From positions 124,001 through 188,000 of the forward strand of contig JAXMBA010000005.1 in the NCBI GenBank assembly GCA_046350095.1: a DNA stretch of 64,000 nt, read 5' to 3'. The position numbers were made by a program, and so were the translations under genes. Each line of letters opens with the position of its first letter. Positions within the stretch are counted from its first letter, which is position 1. Below, in pieces: positions 34,611 through 42,094 of the stretch. This stretch comes from Urbifossiella sp046350095. GTDB lineage: Bacteria > Planctomycetota > Planctomycetia > Gemmatales > Gemmataceae. The notes below the pieces were generated by a model. The model had not been told where the DNA came from. It searched no databases and saw only the letters and a list, made by a program, of their open reading frames with translations.

Positions 34611-35999
34611 ATGTCCACGACCACGATCGACACCCCCGCCCCGGCGGCCGACCGCTTCCAGAGCCGCGACGAGCTCGTGACGTTCATCGAGCAGCAGGCC
34701 CAGAGCGCCCTCGACCGCGCCGCCCGCGTCGAGCGGCGGGTGCCGTGGGCCACGTCCGGCCCCGTCGGCCAGGACTCGGCCGGGTACTCCGTGCTGAAGG
34801 CCGCCGCCTTCGCGCTCGGCTTCGTCGGCCCCGACCAGGCGAAGGAGGAGATCCACACCCACCACCAGCTCCGCGACCTGTACGCGGCCTACGGCTTCTC
34901 GCCGCACCACGGGCAGCAGTCGTTCCTCGTGCCGCTGGCCAGCTCGCACCTGCCGGCGTTCGAGCCGCAGGGGCTGCGGTTGCAGACCGAACTGCGGCAG
35001 AAGATGACGGCCCACGCCGTCCGCTTCGACCCCGACGAGGCCGACTGGCTGTGCCGCCGCACCGGCTTCCGCACGAAGGCGCTCGGCACGTCCACCGACA
35101 CCGCCGGCGGCACGCTGGTGCAGCTGCCGATGCTCGGCGAGCTGATCGACCTGCAGCGCGGCATGGAGGTGTTCGCCGCGGCGGGGGCGCGCGAGGTGAC
35201 GCTGCCGCCGAACGGCCGCGTGCAGTTCCCGAAGCTGACGGCCGCCAGCACCGCGTACTGGGTCGGCGAGGGGAACAGCATCACCGAGAGCCAGCCGACG
35301 ACGGGCAACCTGGACCTGCAGGCGAAGAAGCTGGGGGTGTTCGTGAAGCTGACGAACGAGCTGCTGCGGTTCGCCAGCCCGAGCGCCGAGGGGCTGGTGC
35401 GGTTCGACATGGCCCGCGCCGCGGCGCTCAAGGCCGACCTGGCGATGCTCGAAGGCACCGGCGGCACGCAGATCAAGGGGCTGACCACCTACAGCGGCAT
35501 CGCCACGCACACGGCGAGCACGACGGGCGCGAACGGCGACACGTTCCAGCCGGGCGACGTTGCGCTGATGGAGAGCAAGCTGCCGGACGCGGTGGACGCG
35601 CCGACGGCGTGGGTGATGCGGAAGGCGATGTTCGCGGCGCTGATGAACCGCCGGGCCGACGCGGTGAGCGCCGCCGACGGCAAGGGCGCCTTCCTGTTCC
35701 GCGGGTCGAGCTCGTCGAGCACGCCGCCGGGCGAGTTGTACGGCACCCGGGTGGTGCGGTCGAGCCAGGTGTCGGCGGCGCGGGTGAAGGGGAGCGGCAC
35801 CAACCTTAGCTACGTGCTGCTGGGCTACTTCACGGACTGGGTGGTGGCCCGGCTCGGCGTGATGGAGTTCCTGGCGAGCGGCCTCGGCGACACGGCGCTG
35901 CAGAACGACATGACGTACCTCCGCGGCATCCAGCACATCGACGCCGGCCCCCGCCAGGTGGCGAGCTTCGTGCTGTGCGACCAGCTCGTGGTCGCGTGA
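34611..35999 (+). CDS. HK97-fold major capsid protein
   Basis: 462 residues. The N-terminal ~150 residues (after MSTTTIDTPAPAADRFQS, including DRAARVERRVPWATSG) would be the scaffold-like part removed by the protease. The capsid domain begins near TAGGTLVQLPMLGELIDLQRG and goes on with GRVQFPKLTAASTAYWVGEGNSITES, LDLQAKKLGVFVKLTNELLRF (E-loop and spine regions), LEGTGGTQIKGLTTY and VLLGYFTDWVVARLGVM, then ALQNDMTYLRGIQHID. All these are family hallmarks. Good GAAGGAG before the ATG. Length is typical, so it looks functional. Confidence 0.9.
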   Translation: MSTTTIDTPAPAADRFQSRDELVTFIEQQAQSALDRAARVERRVPWATSGPVGQDSAGYSVLKAAAFALGFVGPDQAKEEIHTHHQLRDLYAAYGFSPHHGQQSFLVPLASSHLPAFEPQGLRLQTELRQKMTAHAVRFDPDEADWLCRRTGFRTKALGTSTDTAGGTLVQLPMLGELIDLQRGMEVFAAAGAREVTLPPNGRVQFPKLTAASTAYWVGEGNSITESQPTTGNLDLQAKKLGVFVKLTNELLRFASPSAEGLVRFDMARAAALKADLAMLEGTGGTQIKGLTTYSGIATHTASTTGANGDTFQPGDVALMESKLPDAVDAPTAWVMRKAMFAALMNRRADAVSAADGKGAFLFRGSSSSSTPPGELYGTRVVRSSQVSAARVKGSGTNLSYVLLGYFTDWVVARLGVMEFLASGLGDTALQNDMTYLRGIQHIDAGPRQVASFVLCDQLVVA

Positions 36000-36004
36000 C
36001 TCGG

Positions 36005-36095
36005 GAATGACCAATTCCCAATGACCCACCAATGACCAAGGAAAACCAGCTTCATCTTCCTTGGTCATTGGTGGGTCATTGGGAATTGGTCATTC
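36005..36095. repeat. AATGACCAA palindrome family, copy 1
   Basis: 39-nt arms (36005-36043 and 36057-36095) are perfectly complementary, made of CAATGACC units and much lower in GC than the genome. A 13-nt loop (AACCAGCTTCATC). Related copies at 37155-37244 and 51259-51335. Lies between the capsid gene and the next small gene. Confidence 0.9.
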
Positions 36096-36135
36096 CACCA
36101 ATCCCTCACCCTCAATCCCAACCAAGGAGTTACCC

Positions 36136-36507
36136 ATGGCGACCTCCCTCAACGACCTCCCGAGTGCCGCCGTAATTGCGGCCGCGTTCCCGCCCGCGGT
36201 GATGACCGAGACCGACGCCGGCCCGGCGGTCGACCTCACCGACGCCGACGGGCCGTGCTTCGCCGTCCAACTCGTCGGCGACGTGTCCGGCGGCGACACC
36301 GTCACCGGCGCCCTGTCCGAGTCGAACGACGGCGACACCTGGACGGCGGTGACCGGCGGTACGTTCACGGTCGCCGGCGCGTCCGGCGTACAGACGCTGC
36401 GGTTCGTGCGCACCAAGCGCTACCTCCGCTGGACCGGCACGATCGCCGGCAGCAGCCCCGAGATCGCCGTCGCCGTGGTCGTCGGCCAGCAGAAGAAGGT
36501 GTTCTGA
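36136..36507 (+). CDS. Small beta-rich protein of the capsid cassette, probable virion-type protein
   Basis: 123 residues with AAGGAG before the ATG. Beta-rich with Gly/Thr/Ser: CFAVQLVGDVSGGDTVTGAL, SNDGDTWTAVTGGTFTV, then LRFVRTKRYLRWTGTIAGSS. Patterns like NDGDTWTAV occur in small phage head or fibre proteins of similar size. Position between capsid and connector fits a head-decoration or structural protein, but I cannot name a family. Confidence 0.6.
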   Translation: MATSLNDLPSAAVIAAAFPPAVMTETDAGPAVDLTDADGPCFAVQLVGDVSGGDTVTGALSESNDGDTWTAVTGGTFTVAGASGVQTLRFVRTKRYLRWTGTIAGSSPEIAVAVVVGQQKKVF

Positions 36508-36562
36508 CCCGTCCACCGCCCGGGTCGTCCGCCCCGGGCGCTCCCTATACCCCACCACTCCG

Positions 36563-37156
36563 ATGCTCGACACCCTCGCCAACATCAAGGACGCACTGCT
36601 GGTCGCCACGAGCGACGACGACGACACCCTGACGCGCCTGCTCGCCGCGGCCGACTCGTTCGTCGCCGAGTACACCGGCCGGGCGTTCGGCGGCGGCACG
36701 TTCACCGAAGTCCATGCCGGCGCCACCGCCCTGCTGTTCCTCCGCAACTACCCCGTGAGCTCGGTCGCCAGCGTCCGCGTGGACGCCGGCCGCCAGTTCG
36801 GCACCGACACGATCCTGCCCGCGACGAACTACGTCGTCCACAGCGACCGCGGGGTGATCGAGTCGGCCGGCGGCGTGTTCCTGCGCTCGCGCGCCCGCCG
36901 CGCCCCGGGTACGGTTCAGGTGACGTACAGCACCCCGACCGACGCCGTGCCCGGCGCCGTGAAGGAGGCGCTGAGCCAGCTGGTCGGGCACTGGTACCGA
37001 CTGGCGAAGACGAGCGAAGACCTCGGCGGCGTGCTGCTGACCGAGAAGACCGACGACACCGGCACGAAGCAGTACACCTGGAGCCTGGCGGGCGGCCTCA
37101 AGGTGCCGGCGGGCGTGCTGCAAATCCTGGCGCCGTTTCGGGTTCCTCCCTGTTAA
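36563..37156 (+). CDS. Phage head-tail connector protein (gp6-like)
   Basis: 197 residues. MLDTLANIKDALLVATSDDD then LTRLLAAADSFVAEYTGRAF is the typical helix start of head-tail adaptor proteins; a beta region with LFLRNYPVSSVASVRVDAG follows, and PGAVKEALSQLVGHWYRLAK is the second conserved helical motif. The family forms the ring between portal and tail in HK97-type phages. No tail genes follow. The TAA stop overlaps the start of an AATGACCAA palindrome. Confidence 0.8.
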   Translation: MLDTLANIKDALLVATSDDDDTLTRLLAAADSFVAEYTGRAFGGGTFTEVHAGATALLFLRNYPVSSVASVRVDAGRQFGTDTILPATNYVVHSDRGVIESAGGVFLRSRARRAPGTVQVTYSTPTDAVPGAVKEALSQLVGHWYRLAKTSEDLGGVLLTEKTDDTGTKQYTWSLAGGLKVPAGVLQILAPFRVPPC

Positions 37157-37244
37157 TGACCAATTAACAATGACCCACCAATGACCAAGGAAGACGGCCG
37201 CACTCCGGCCTTGGTCATTGATGGGTCATTGTTAATTGGTCATT
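37155..37244. repeat. AATGACCAA palindrome family, copy 2
   Basis: Arms of ~36 nt (AATGACCAATTAACAATGAC... and its complement ending GGTCATT) with one mismatch visible (GGTGGG versus GATGGG) and a loop of ~18 nt. The left end supplies the last base pairs of the connector stop codon. Confidence 0.85.
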
Positions 37245-37363
37245 CCGCGAACCGGGTGGCATTCGACGCCAACGTCGGGCCTGACCCGGCGTTACACCTT
37301 CCAGACGGGCCGGCCGCGGGGTAACTTGGACTGGCCCCGACCCGCCCCCAGACCCGGCGCCGC

Positions 37364-37951
37364 GTGTCGCTCGAACCCGACCCCCCCGCCGACGCGGAGG
37401 AGGAAGACTGGCTCCGGGCCGCCCTCGCCGGCGACCGGACCGCGTCCGCCCGGCTCGTCGAGCGGTACTGGGATCGGCTGTACCGCTGGCTGTGCCACCT
37501 GACCCGCGACCGCCACGCCGCCGAAGACCTGACGCAGGAAACGTTCCTGAAAGCGCTGGCGGCGCTGCCGTCGTTCCGGCCCGGCAGCAACTTCCGCGCG
37601 TGGCTGTTCCGGATCGGGCACAACAACTTCGTGAACCTCAAGCGGGCCACCCGCCGGACGCGGCACCCGCTGCCGGACGACCTGACCGCCGCCGGCACCG
37701 GCCTCGCGGAGCTGGCCGTGGAGGACCGCGAGGCGCTGGCGGTGGTCGGCGAAGCGGTCGCGGAGCTGCCCGCCGACTTCCGCTCGGCGCTGCTGCTGCG
37801 GGTCGAGGAAGGCCTGTCGTTCCGCGACGTGGCGAAGGTGCTCGGCACGACGGAGGAGACGGCCCGGTGGCGGGTGTTCAAGGCCCGCCAGAAGCTGATG
37901 AAGGTGCTCGCCCCCGAGCTGCTCCCTCCGGGAGCCGCCGCCGGGGAGTGA
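37364..37951 (+). CDS. ECF-family RNA polymerase sigma factor
   Basis: 195 residues from a GTG. Sigma region 2: SARLVERYWDRLYRWLCHLT, DRHAAEDLTQETFLKALAAL and FRAWLFRIGHNNFVN. Region 4: VAELPADFRSALLLRVEEGLSFRDVAKVLG then TTEETARWRVFKARQKLM, the helix-turn-helix that reads the -35 element. Standard length for an ECF sigma factor. The downstream gene begins with a Cys-containing zinc-finger-like motif and a membrane segment, the usual anti-sigma partner arrangement, so this pair probably responds to an envelope signal. No class-specific assignment attempted. Confidence 0.9.
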   Translation: MSLEPDPPADAEEEDWLRAALAGDRTASARLVERYWDRLYRWLCHLTRDRHAAEDLTQETFLKALAALPSFRPGSNFRAWLFRIGHNNFVNLKRATRRTRHPLPDDLTAAGTGLAELAVEDREALAVVGEAVAELPADFRSALLLRVEEGLSFRDVAKVLGTTEETARWRVFKARQKLMKVLAPELLPPGAAAGE

Positions 37952-37965
37952 AGACAGAAGAGGAG

Positions 37966-38053
37966 TTGGCCGCAAAAAGGCGCAAAAAGCACAAAATTAA
38001 GAACGTTCTTTTTCTGATTTTATTTTGTGCTTTTTTCGCCTTTTTGCGGCCAA
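37966..38053. repeat. AT-rich palindrome between sigma and anti-sigma genes
   Basis: Arms 37966-37997 and 38022-38053 match at 31 of 32 positions (TTGGCCGCAAAAAGGCG... and its complement). AT-rich stretches (CACAAAAT, TTTTGTGC) make it stand out. It occupies most of the 128-bp gap and stays open in the frame of the downstream gene. Could end transcription of the sigma gene. Confidence 0.9.
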
Positions 38054-38079
38054 TCCTGGGTTCTCTGGTGGATGATGCC

Positions 38080-38874
38080 ATGACGTGTCAGTCGGTACAG
38101 GCCCGAATCCTCGCCCTGCCGGACCCCCGGCAGCTGCCCGCCGACTTCCGCGCCCACGTCGCCGCCTGCCCGGACTGCGCCGCGTACTGGACGCAGGCCG
38201 CCCGCCTCGAATCGCTCGTCGCCGCGCTGCCGGTGCCGCCCCCACCGGCCGGCAAGAAGACCGCCTTCCTCGAAGACCTCGCCGCCGAGGCGCTCGTCTT
38301 CCCGAAGGTGACCGCCACCCCGCGGCGCGGCTGGACCCTGCCGCGGCCGTCGGCGAAGGCGCTGGCCGGCCTCGCCGCCGCGGTGCTGGTCGCCTTCGGG
38401 GTGTGGAACGCGACGAAGACCGGCAAGCAACCGGTGGTGGCGAAGGGGCCGGCGCCGCGGCACGCGCTGCTGGAGAAGGTGGTGCAGCGCGACGTGGCGC
38501 TGGCGAAGGCCCGCACGCCGAGCGACCGCCTCGACGCCCTCGCCGGCCTCGCCGAAGACGTGGCCGCCGAGAGCCGGGCGCTGGCGCTGGTGGCCGGCGC
38601 CGACGACCTGCGGGAAGTCGCCGAGTGGTTCCGCACGGCGTCGGACGGCCTCGTCGAACAGGCCGACAAGGTGCCGCCGCACGCCCTGACGCCGGACCAG
38701 CGGCGGGCGCTACTCACCCGCCTGACGGACCGCCTGGCCGAGGCCGGCCGGGCCGCCGAGCAGGCCGCGAAGGAGTCGCCGCCGCACGCGCAACCGGCGC
38801 TGCGGTCGATCGCCGACACGGCCCGGGACGGCCAGACCAAGCTCCGGGTGATCGCCGCCCGGGAAGGCATCTGA
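38080..38874 (+). CDS. Putative zinc-finger anti-sigma factor with one membrane helix
   Basis: 264 residues. The N-terminus MTCQSVQARILALPDPRQL, then FRAHVAACPDCAAYWTQ is the H-x3-C-x2-C layout of anti-sigma zinc fingers. A hydrophobic stretch (KALAGLAAAVLVAFGVW) around residue 90-107 could cross the membrane. The remaining ~150 residues are helical and charged. I start at the ATG just before the first cysteine; the frame is also open back to a GTG at 37948 that overlaps the sigma stop codon and would read through the AT-rich palindrome. Two bases separate its stop from the next gene. Control of the upstream sigma factor is inferred from layout. Confidence 0.7.
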   Translation: MTCQSVQARILALPDPRQLPADFRAHVAACPDCAAYWTQAARLESLVAALPVPPPPAGKKTAFLEDLAAEALVFPKVTATPRRGWTLPRPSAKALAGLAAAVLVAFGVWNATKTGKQPVVAKGPAPRHALLEKVVQRDVALAKARTPSDRLDALAGLAEDVAAESRALALVAGADDLREVAEWFRTASDGLVEQADKVPPHALTPDQRRALLTRLTDRLAEAGRAAEQAAKESPPHAQPALRSIADTARDGQTKLRVIAAREGI

Positions 38875-38876
38875 CC

Positions 38877-39350
38877 ATGACCCGCCCCGCCCTCACCGCC
38901 GTGGTTCTCGCCTCGCTCGCCGCCTGGGCCGGCGCGCAAGGCCCGACCACCGCCGCCGACAAGCTCCGCCTCCACCGCGCCAACCGCACCCTGCTCACGG
39001 ACCTGGTGGGCAGCGGCGTTCGGCTCGCGGCCGCGGATCAGCCGGTGAGCCGTGCCGAGGCGTGCCAGCAGACGGCCCGCGCGGTCGGGCTGGCGGTCCG
39101 CCGCGCCGCCGAAGCCAACGAAACGGACCGCGTCGCCGAGCTGGCCGGGCACTTCGAGGCGCTGGTGCGCGACGGCCTGGTGCCGGTGCTGACGGAGGCC
39201 GACGCGGTGGTGCCGCGGGAGTCGCCGGAGGGCGTGCGGCTGCGGGCTGTGCGGGCCGGCGCGAGTGCCGACCTCGACGCGACCGAGGCGGCGCTGCCGG
39301 CCGGCGAGCCGCGGGCGAAGCTGGCCGGGCTCCGCGAGCGGCTGAAGTAA
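38877..39350 (+). CDS. Exported protein of unknown function, third gene of the sigma cluster
   Basis: 157 residues with a signal peptide (MTRPALTAVVLASLAAWAGAQ). The rest is helical and Ala/Arg/Glu-rich, with LRLHRANRTLLTDLVGSGVRLA and ATEAALPAGEPRAKLAGLRERL. It has no motif I recognise. It begins two bases after the anti-sigma-like gene, so the three genes very likely form an operon and it may be a periplasmic partner of the anti-sigma protein. Confidence 0.7.
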   Translation: MTRPALTAVVLASLAAWAGAQGPTTAADKLRLHRANRTLLTDLVGSGVRLAAADQPVSRAEACQQTARAVGLAVRRAAEANETDRVAELAGHFEALVRDGLVPVLTEADAVVPRESPEGVRLRAVRAGASADLDATEAALPAGEPRAKLAGLRERLK

Positions 39351-39371
39351 CCAGCTGCCCACACATGTCAG

Positions 39372-39440
39372 CCGTTAGGCCGGGGGCGCAGCCCCGTCGG
39401 GGGTGAGACGCCCGACGGGGCTTGCGCCCCGGCCTAACGG
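39372..39440. repeat. CCGTTAGGCCGGGG palindrome
   Basis: Arms of ~30 nt (CCGTTAGGCCGGGGGCGCAG... and its complement ending CCTAACGG) with a 7-nt loop. Related to the inner hairpin at about 10246-10310. It sits after the sigma cluster and before two small membrane-protein genes. Confidence 0.85.
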
Positions 39441-39511
39441 CTCGAAGATTTCCGTTTCTCGCTCCCATCCCCCGCCGCTACAATCGCCCCGACCCCCGCC
39501 GCGGAGGCCGC

Positions 39512-39691
39512 ATGCTCGCCCGCGTCTACCTGCTGCTCGGCACGGGCCTGCTCGGGCTGTACACCACGGCGTCGTTCCTGGGGTGGGAGCTCGGGGGCTA
39601 CGCCCGGGAGACGGCCCAGCAGTCCACGGCCCGCCACGCGTCCGGCGGCCACCGGTCGAGCTGGGTGTCCGGGTACCGCGGGGGGAAGTGA
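39512..39691 (+). CDS. Small membrane protein
   Basis: 59 residues from an ATG with GGAGG 7 nt upstream. One hydrophobic helix (YLLLGTGLLGLYTTASFLGW) near the N-terminus, then a Ser/Gly/Arg-rich tail. A TACAAT hexamer at 39479-39484 could be its -10 element. The TGA stop overlaps the start of the next gene by one base (TGATG), so the two are coupled. Confidence 0.6.
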   Translation: MLARVYLLLGTGLLGLYTTASFLGWELGGYARETAQQSTARHASGGHRSSWVSGYRGGK

Positions 39692-39912
39692 TGGACTGGG
39701 CCAAGCTCACCAGCCAGCTCGTCACCATGGTCGTCGCCGTCGGCGTCGGCCTGGCGTTCTTCGCCGCCGCGTTCTTCGTCATCGCCCGGGTCGTGCCGTT
39801 CTCCATGCGGAAGGAGATCGAGGAGGACCAGAACACCGCCCTCGGCGTGATCGTCGGCGCGGTCATCCTCGGCATCGCAATCATCATCGCGGCCGCCATC
39901 CACGGGACGTGA
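39691..39912 (+). CDS. DUF350-like membrane protein
   Basis: 73 residues with two predicted membrane helices (LVTMVVAVGVGLAFFAAAFFV and GVIVGAVILGIAIIIAAAI). The second, with its preceding NTALGVIVGAVILGIA, matches the DUF350 repeat from memory. DUF350 proteins are short inner-membrane proteins of unknown role. The start overlaps the upstream stop (TGATG). The tight coupling of two tiny membrane genes suggests they work as one unit. Confidence 0.65.
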   Translation: MDWAKLTSQLVTMVVAVGVGLAFFAAAFFVIARVVPFSMRKEIEEDQNTALGVIVGAVILGIAIIIAAAIHGT

Positions 39913-39946
39913 TCCGTTCGGCGCCCGCCCCCTCCCCGAGGCTCCG

Positions 39947-41245
39947 ATGCCGCGCCTTCTCTCCGCGCTCCTCGTCGCGCTCGCCGCCGGCCCCGCCGCC
40001 GCCGCCCCGAACGTCGTCCTGATCGTGGGTGACGACCAGGGCTGGCGCGACTACGGGTTCATGGGCCACCCGCACATCCGCACGCCGCACCTCGACAAGC
40101 TGGCGAAGGAGAGCCTGCGGTTCGACCGCGGCTACGTCCCCACCAGCCTGTGCCGGGCGAGCCTCGCCACGATGATCACGGGGCTCTACCCGCACCAGCA
40201 CCTCATCACGTCGAACGACCCGCCGCTGCCGCCCGGCCTCACCGGCGCCGCGGCGAACCGCGACGCCGGGTTCCTGGCGCAGCGGGCCGAGATGGTGCGG
40301 CTGTTCGAGCGCTCGCCGACGCTCCCGCGGCTCCTCGGCCCGAGCGGGTACGCCAGCCTGCAAACAGGGAAGTGGTGGGAGGGGAACGCCTGCCGGTGCG
40401 GCGGGTTCACCGAGGCCATGACGCTCGGCGACCCCGCCAAGGGCGGCCGGCACGGCGACGCGGGGCTGACCATCGGCCGCGAGGGGCTGGCGCCGGTGAA
40501 GGACTTCCTCGCCGCGGCGAAGAAGGACGGCAAGCCGTTCTTCGTGTGGTACGCCCCGATGATGCCGCACACGCCCCACAACCCGCCGGACCGCCTGCTG
40601 AACAAGTACAAGGACAAGACGCCGTCGGTCCACGTGGCCCGCTACTGGGCGATGTGCGAGTGGTTCGACGAGACGGTCGGCGAGCTGCTGGCCGAGCTGG
40701 ACGCGACGGGGCAGGCGGCGAACACGCTCGTGATCTACCTGCACGACAACGGCTGGCTGCAGGACCCGACCGCGGCGGTTTACCTGCCGCGGTCGAAGCG
40801 GTCGCCGTACGACGGGGGCCTGCGGACGCCGGTGCTGGTGCGGTGGCCGGGCCGGGTGGCGCCGGGGCGGAGTGACACCCCGGTGTCGTCGATCGACCTG
40901 GCGCCGACGGTGCTAGCCGCGGCGGGCGCGCGGGTGCCGCCGACGCTGCCGGGGGTGAATCTGCTGGACGCGGCGGCGCTGGCGGCGCGGCCGGCGCTGT
41001 TCGGGGCGACGTTCGAGCACAACGCCGTGGACATCCGCCGGCCGGCGGCGAACCTGCAGTATCGGTGGGTGCTGGCCGGCGGGTGGAAGCTGATCCGCCC
41101 GCGCCTCGCGACGGTGCCGGCGGGTCGCGTCGAGCTGTTCCGGGTGGACCGCGACCCGGACGAGCGCGACGACCGCGCCGCCGCCGAGCCGGCGCGCGTC
41201 GCCGAGCTCACCCGGCTGCTCGACGGCTGGTGGGCCGGGGAGTAG
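39947..41245 (+). CDS. Exported sulfatase-like protein with an altered active-site motif
   Basis: 432 residues with a signal peptide (MPRLLSALLVALAAGPAAA). Sulfatase features: NVVLIVGDDQGWRDYGFMGH (metal-binding Asp pair), TPHLDKLAKESLRFDRGYV, SLCRASLATMITGLYPHQH around the formylglycine site, WYAPMMPHTPHNPP and YLHDNG as later metal-binding parts, and LELYDL-like end (LFRVDRDPDERDD). The usual C-x-P-x-R motif is C-R-A-S-L here, so the P and R positions are changed. The family degrades sulfated polysaccharides in planctomycetes; whether this enzyme is matured is open. GAGG lies before the ATG. It stops 2 bp before the end of the convergent secretin-like gene. Confidence 0.85.
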   Translation: MPRLLSALLVALAAGPAAAAPNVVLIVGDDQGWRDYGFMGHPHIRTPHLDKLAKESLRFDRGYVPTSLCRASLATMITGLYPHQHLITSNDPPLPPGLTGAAANRDAGFLAQRAEMVRLFERSPTLPRLLGPSGYASLQTGKWWEGNACRCGGFTEAMTLGDPAKGGRHGDAGLTIGREGLAPVKDFLAAAKKDGKPFFVWYAPMMPHTPHNPPDRLLNKYKDKTPSVHVARYWAMCEWFDETVGELLAELDATGQAANTLVIYLHDNGWLQDPTAAVYLPRSKRSPYDGGLRTPVLVRWPGRVAPGRSDTPVSSIDLAPTVLAAAGARVPPTLPGVNLLDAAALAARPALFGATFEHNAVDIRRPAANLQYRWVLAGGWKLIRPRLATVPAGRVELFRVDRDPDERDDRAAAEPARVAELTRLLDGWWAGE

Positions 41246-41247
41246 CG

Positions 41248-42009
41248 TCAGCGCCCGACCGGCCGCGGCGCCGGGGCCACCGGCACCGCGTCGTCCTCGA
41301 CCACGTTCACCGTCAGCAGCAGGTACGTCCGCACCGGCAGGCGGTCGGTGCCGACGGTCGTGAACAGCCGAGATGCGAAGGGAACCCGCAACAGCCTCTC
41401 CGTCCGAAACTCCTCCGTCCGCACCGGCCCGGCGACGACGAGCGTGCCGCCCGACCGCAGCCGCACCGCCGCGTCCGTCGCCTGCGTGGTCACCTCCGGC
41501 GCCGCGATCGTCTCCACGCCGACGCGCTCCAGCCCGTCGGGGCCGACGTGCCGCAGGTTCAGCGCCACGGCCCGCACCGGCTCGACGACGCGGGTGTCGG
41601 TGTGCTTCAGCCGGCCGACCACGGCGCCACCGGTCACGCGCGCGGCCAGCTCGAAGCGGGCGCCCACGTCCACCGTCTTCGTCGTCGGCACGACCACGGG
41701 GGCGCCGTCCTTCAGCGCCGCCGCGACGCCGGTGGTGAACGTGCGCGTGGTCCCGTTGAACACCTTCGCGGATTGGCCGTCCCACAGGGTGACGCGCGGG
41801 AGCTGCTGCACGGTGCCGCGGCGCTCGGCCTCGGCGAGCAGCGCGTCGGCGCCGAGGTCGGCGGGCGCCTCGCCCTGGAGGGTGACGACGCGGAGCTGGC
41901 AGACGATCTGCCGGGTCGCGTTGGCCGGGATGGGGGTGAAGTCGGCGCGGGTTTCGGGCGCGGGGACCGGCACGGCCGCCAGGGCGGCGACGAGGACGAG
42001 GGGGTTCAC
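41248..42009 (-). CDS. Exported protein with a truncated secretin-like C-terminus
   Basis: 253 residues from a GTG; signal peptide MNPLVLVAALAAVPVPA. Residues ~150-250 have the alternating strand pattern of the secretin C-domain: LRHVGPDGLERVGVETIAAPEV, GGTLVVAGPVRTE, LLRVPFASRLF and YLLLTVNVVE. The N-terminal part lacks clear NolW repeats. Length is well short of a full secretin, so it may be a pilotin- or gate-like relative that cannot form the pore alone. It is 85 bp downstream of a second secretin-like gene on the same strand, which suggests co-expression. No other secretion genes lie near. Confidence 0.6.
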   Translation of the reverse strand: MNPLVLVAALAAVPVPAPETRADFTPIPANATRQIVCQLRVVTLQGEAPADLGADALLAEAERRGTVQQLPRVTLWDGQSAKVFNGTTRTFTTGVAAALKDGAPVVVPTTKTVDVGARFELAARVTGGAVVGRLKHTDTRVVEPVRAVALNLRHVGPDGLERVGVETIAAPEVTTQATDAAVRLRSGGTLVVAGPVRTEEFRTERLLRVPFASRLFTTVGTDRLPVRTYLLLTVNVVEDDAVPVAPAPRPVGR

Positions 42010-42094
42010 GCGGCACCTCGCACGGGTACGGGCCGCGGCGTGCGACCCGGCCCGCGGAGGATAGCGACGGCACCGCAGGGGACAAGGCGAACGG

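Noticed and set aside
32021..37156. Complete prophage
   Set aside because: No integrase, terminase, tail, lysis or repressor gene lies within or beside the capsid genes, and no attachment-site pair was found.
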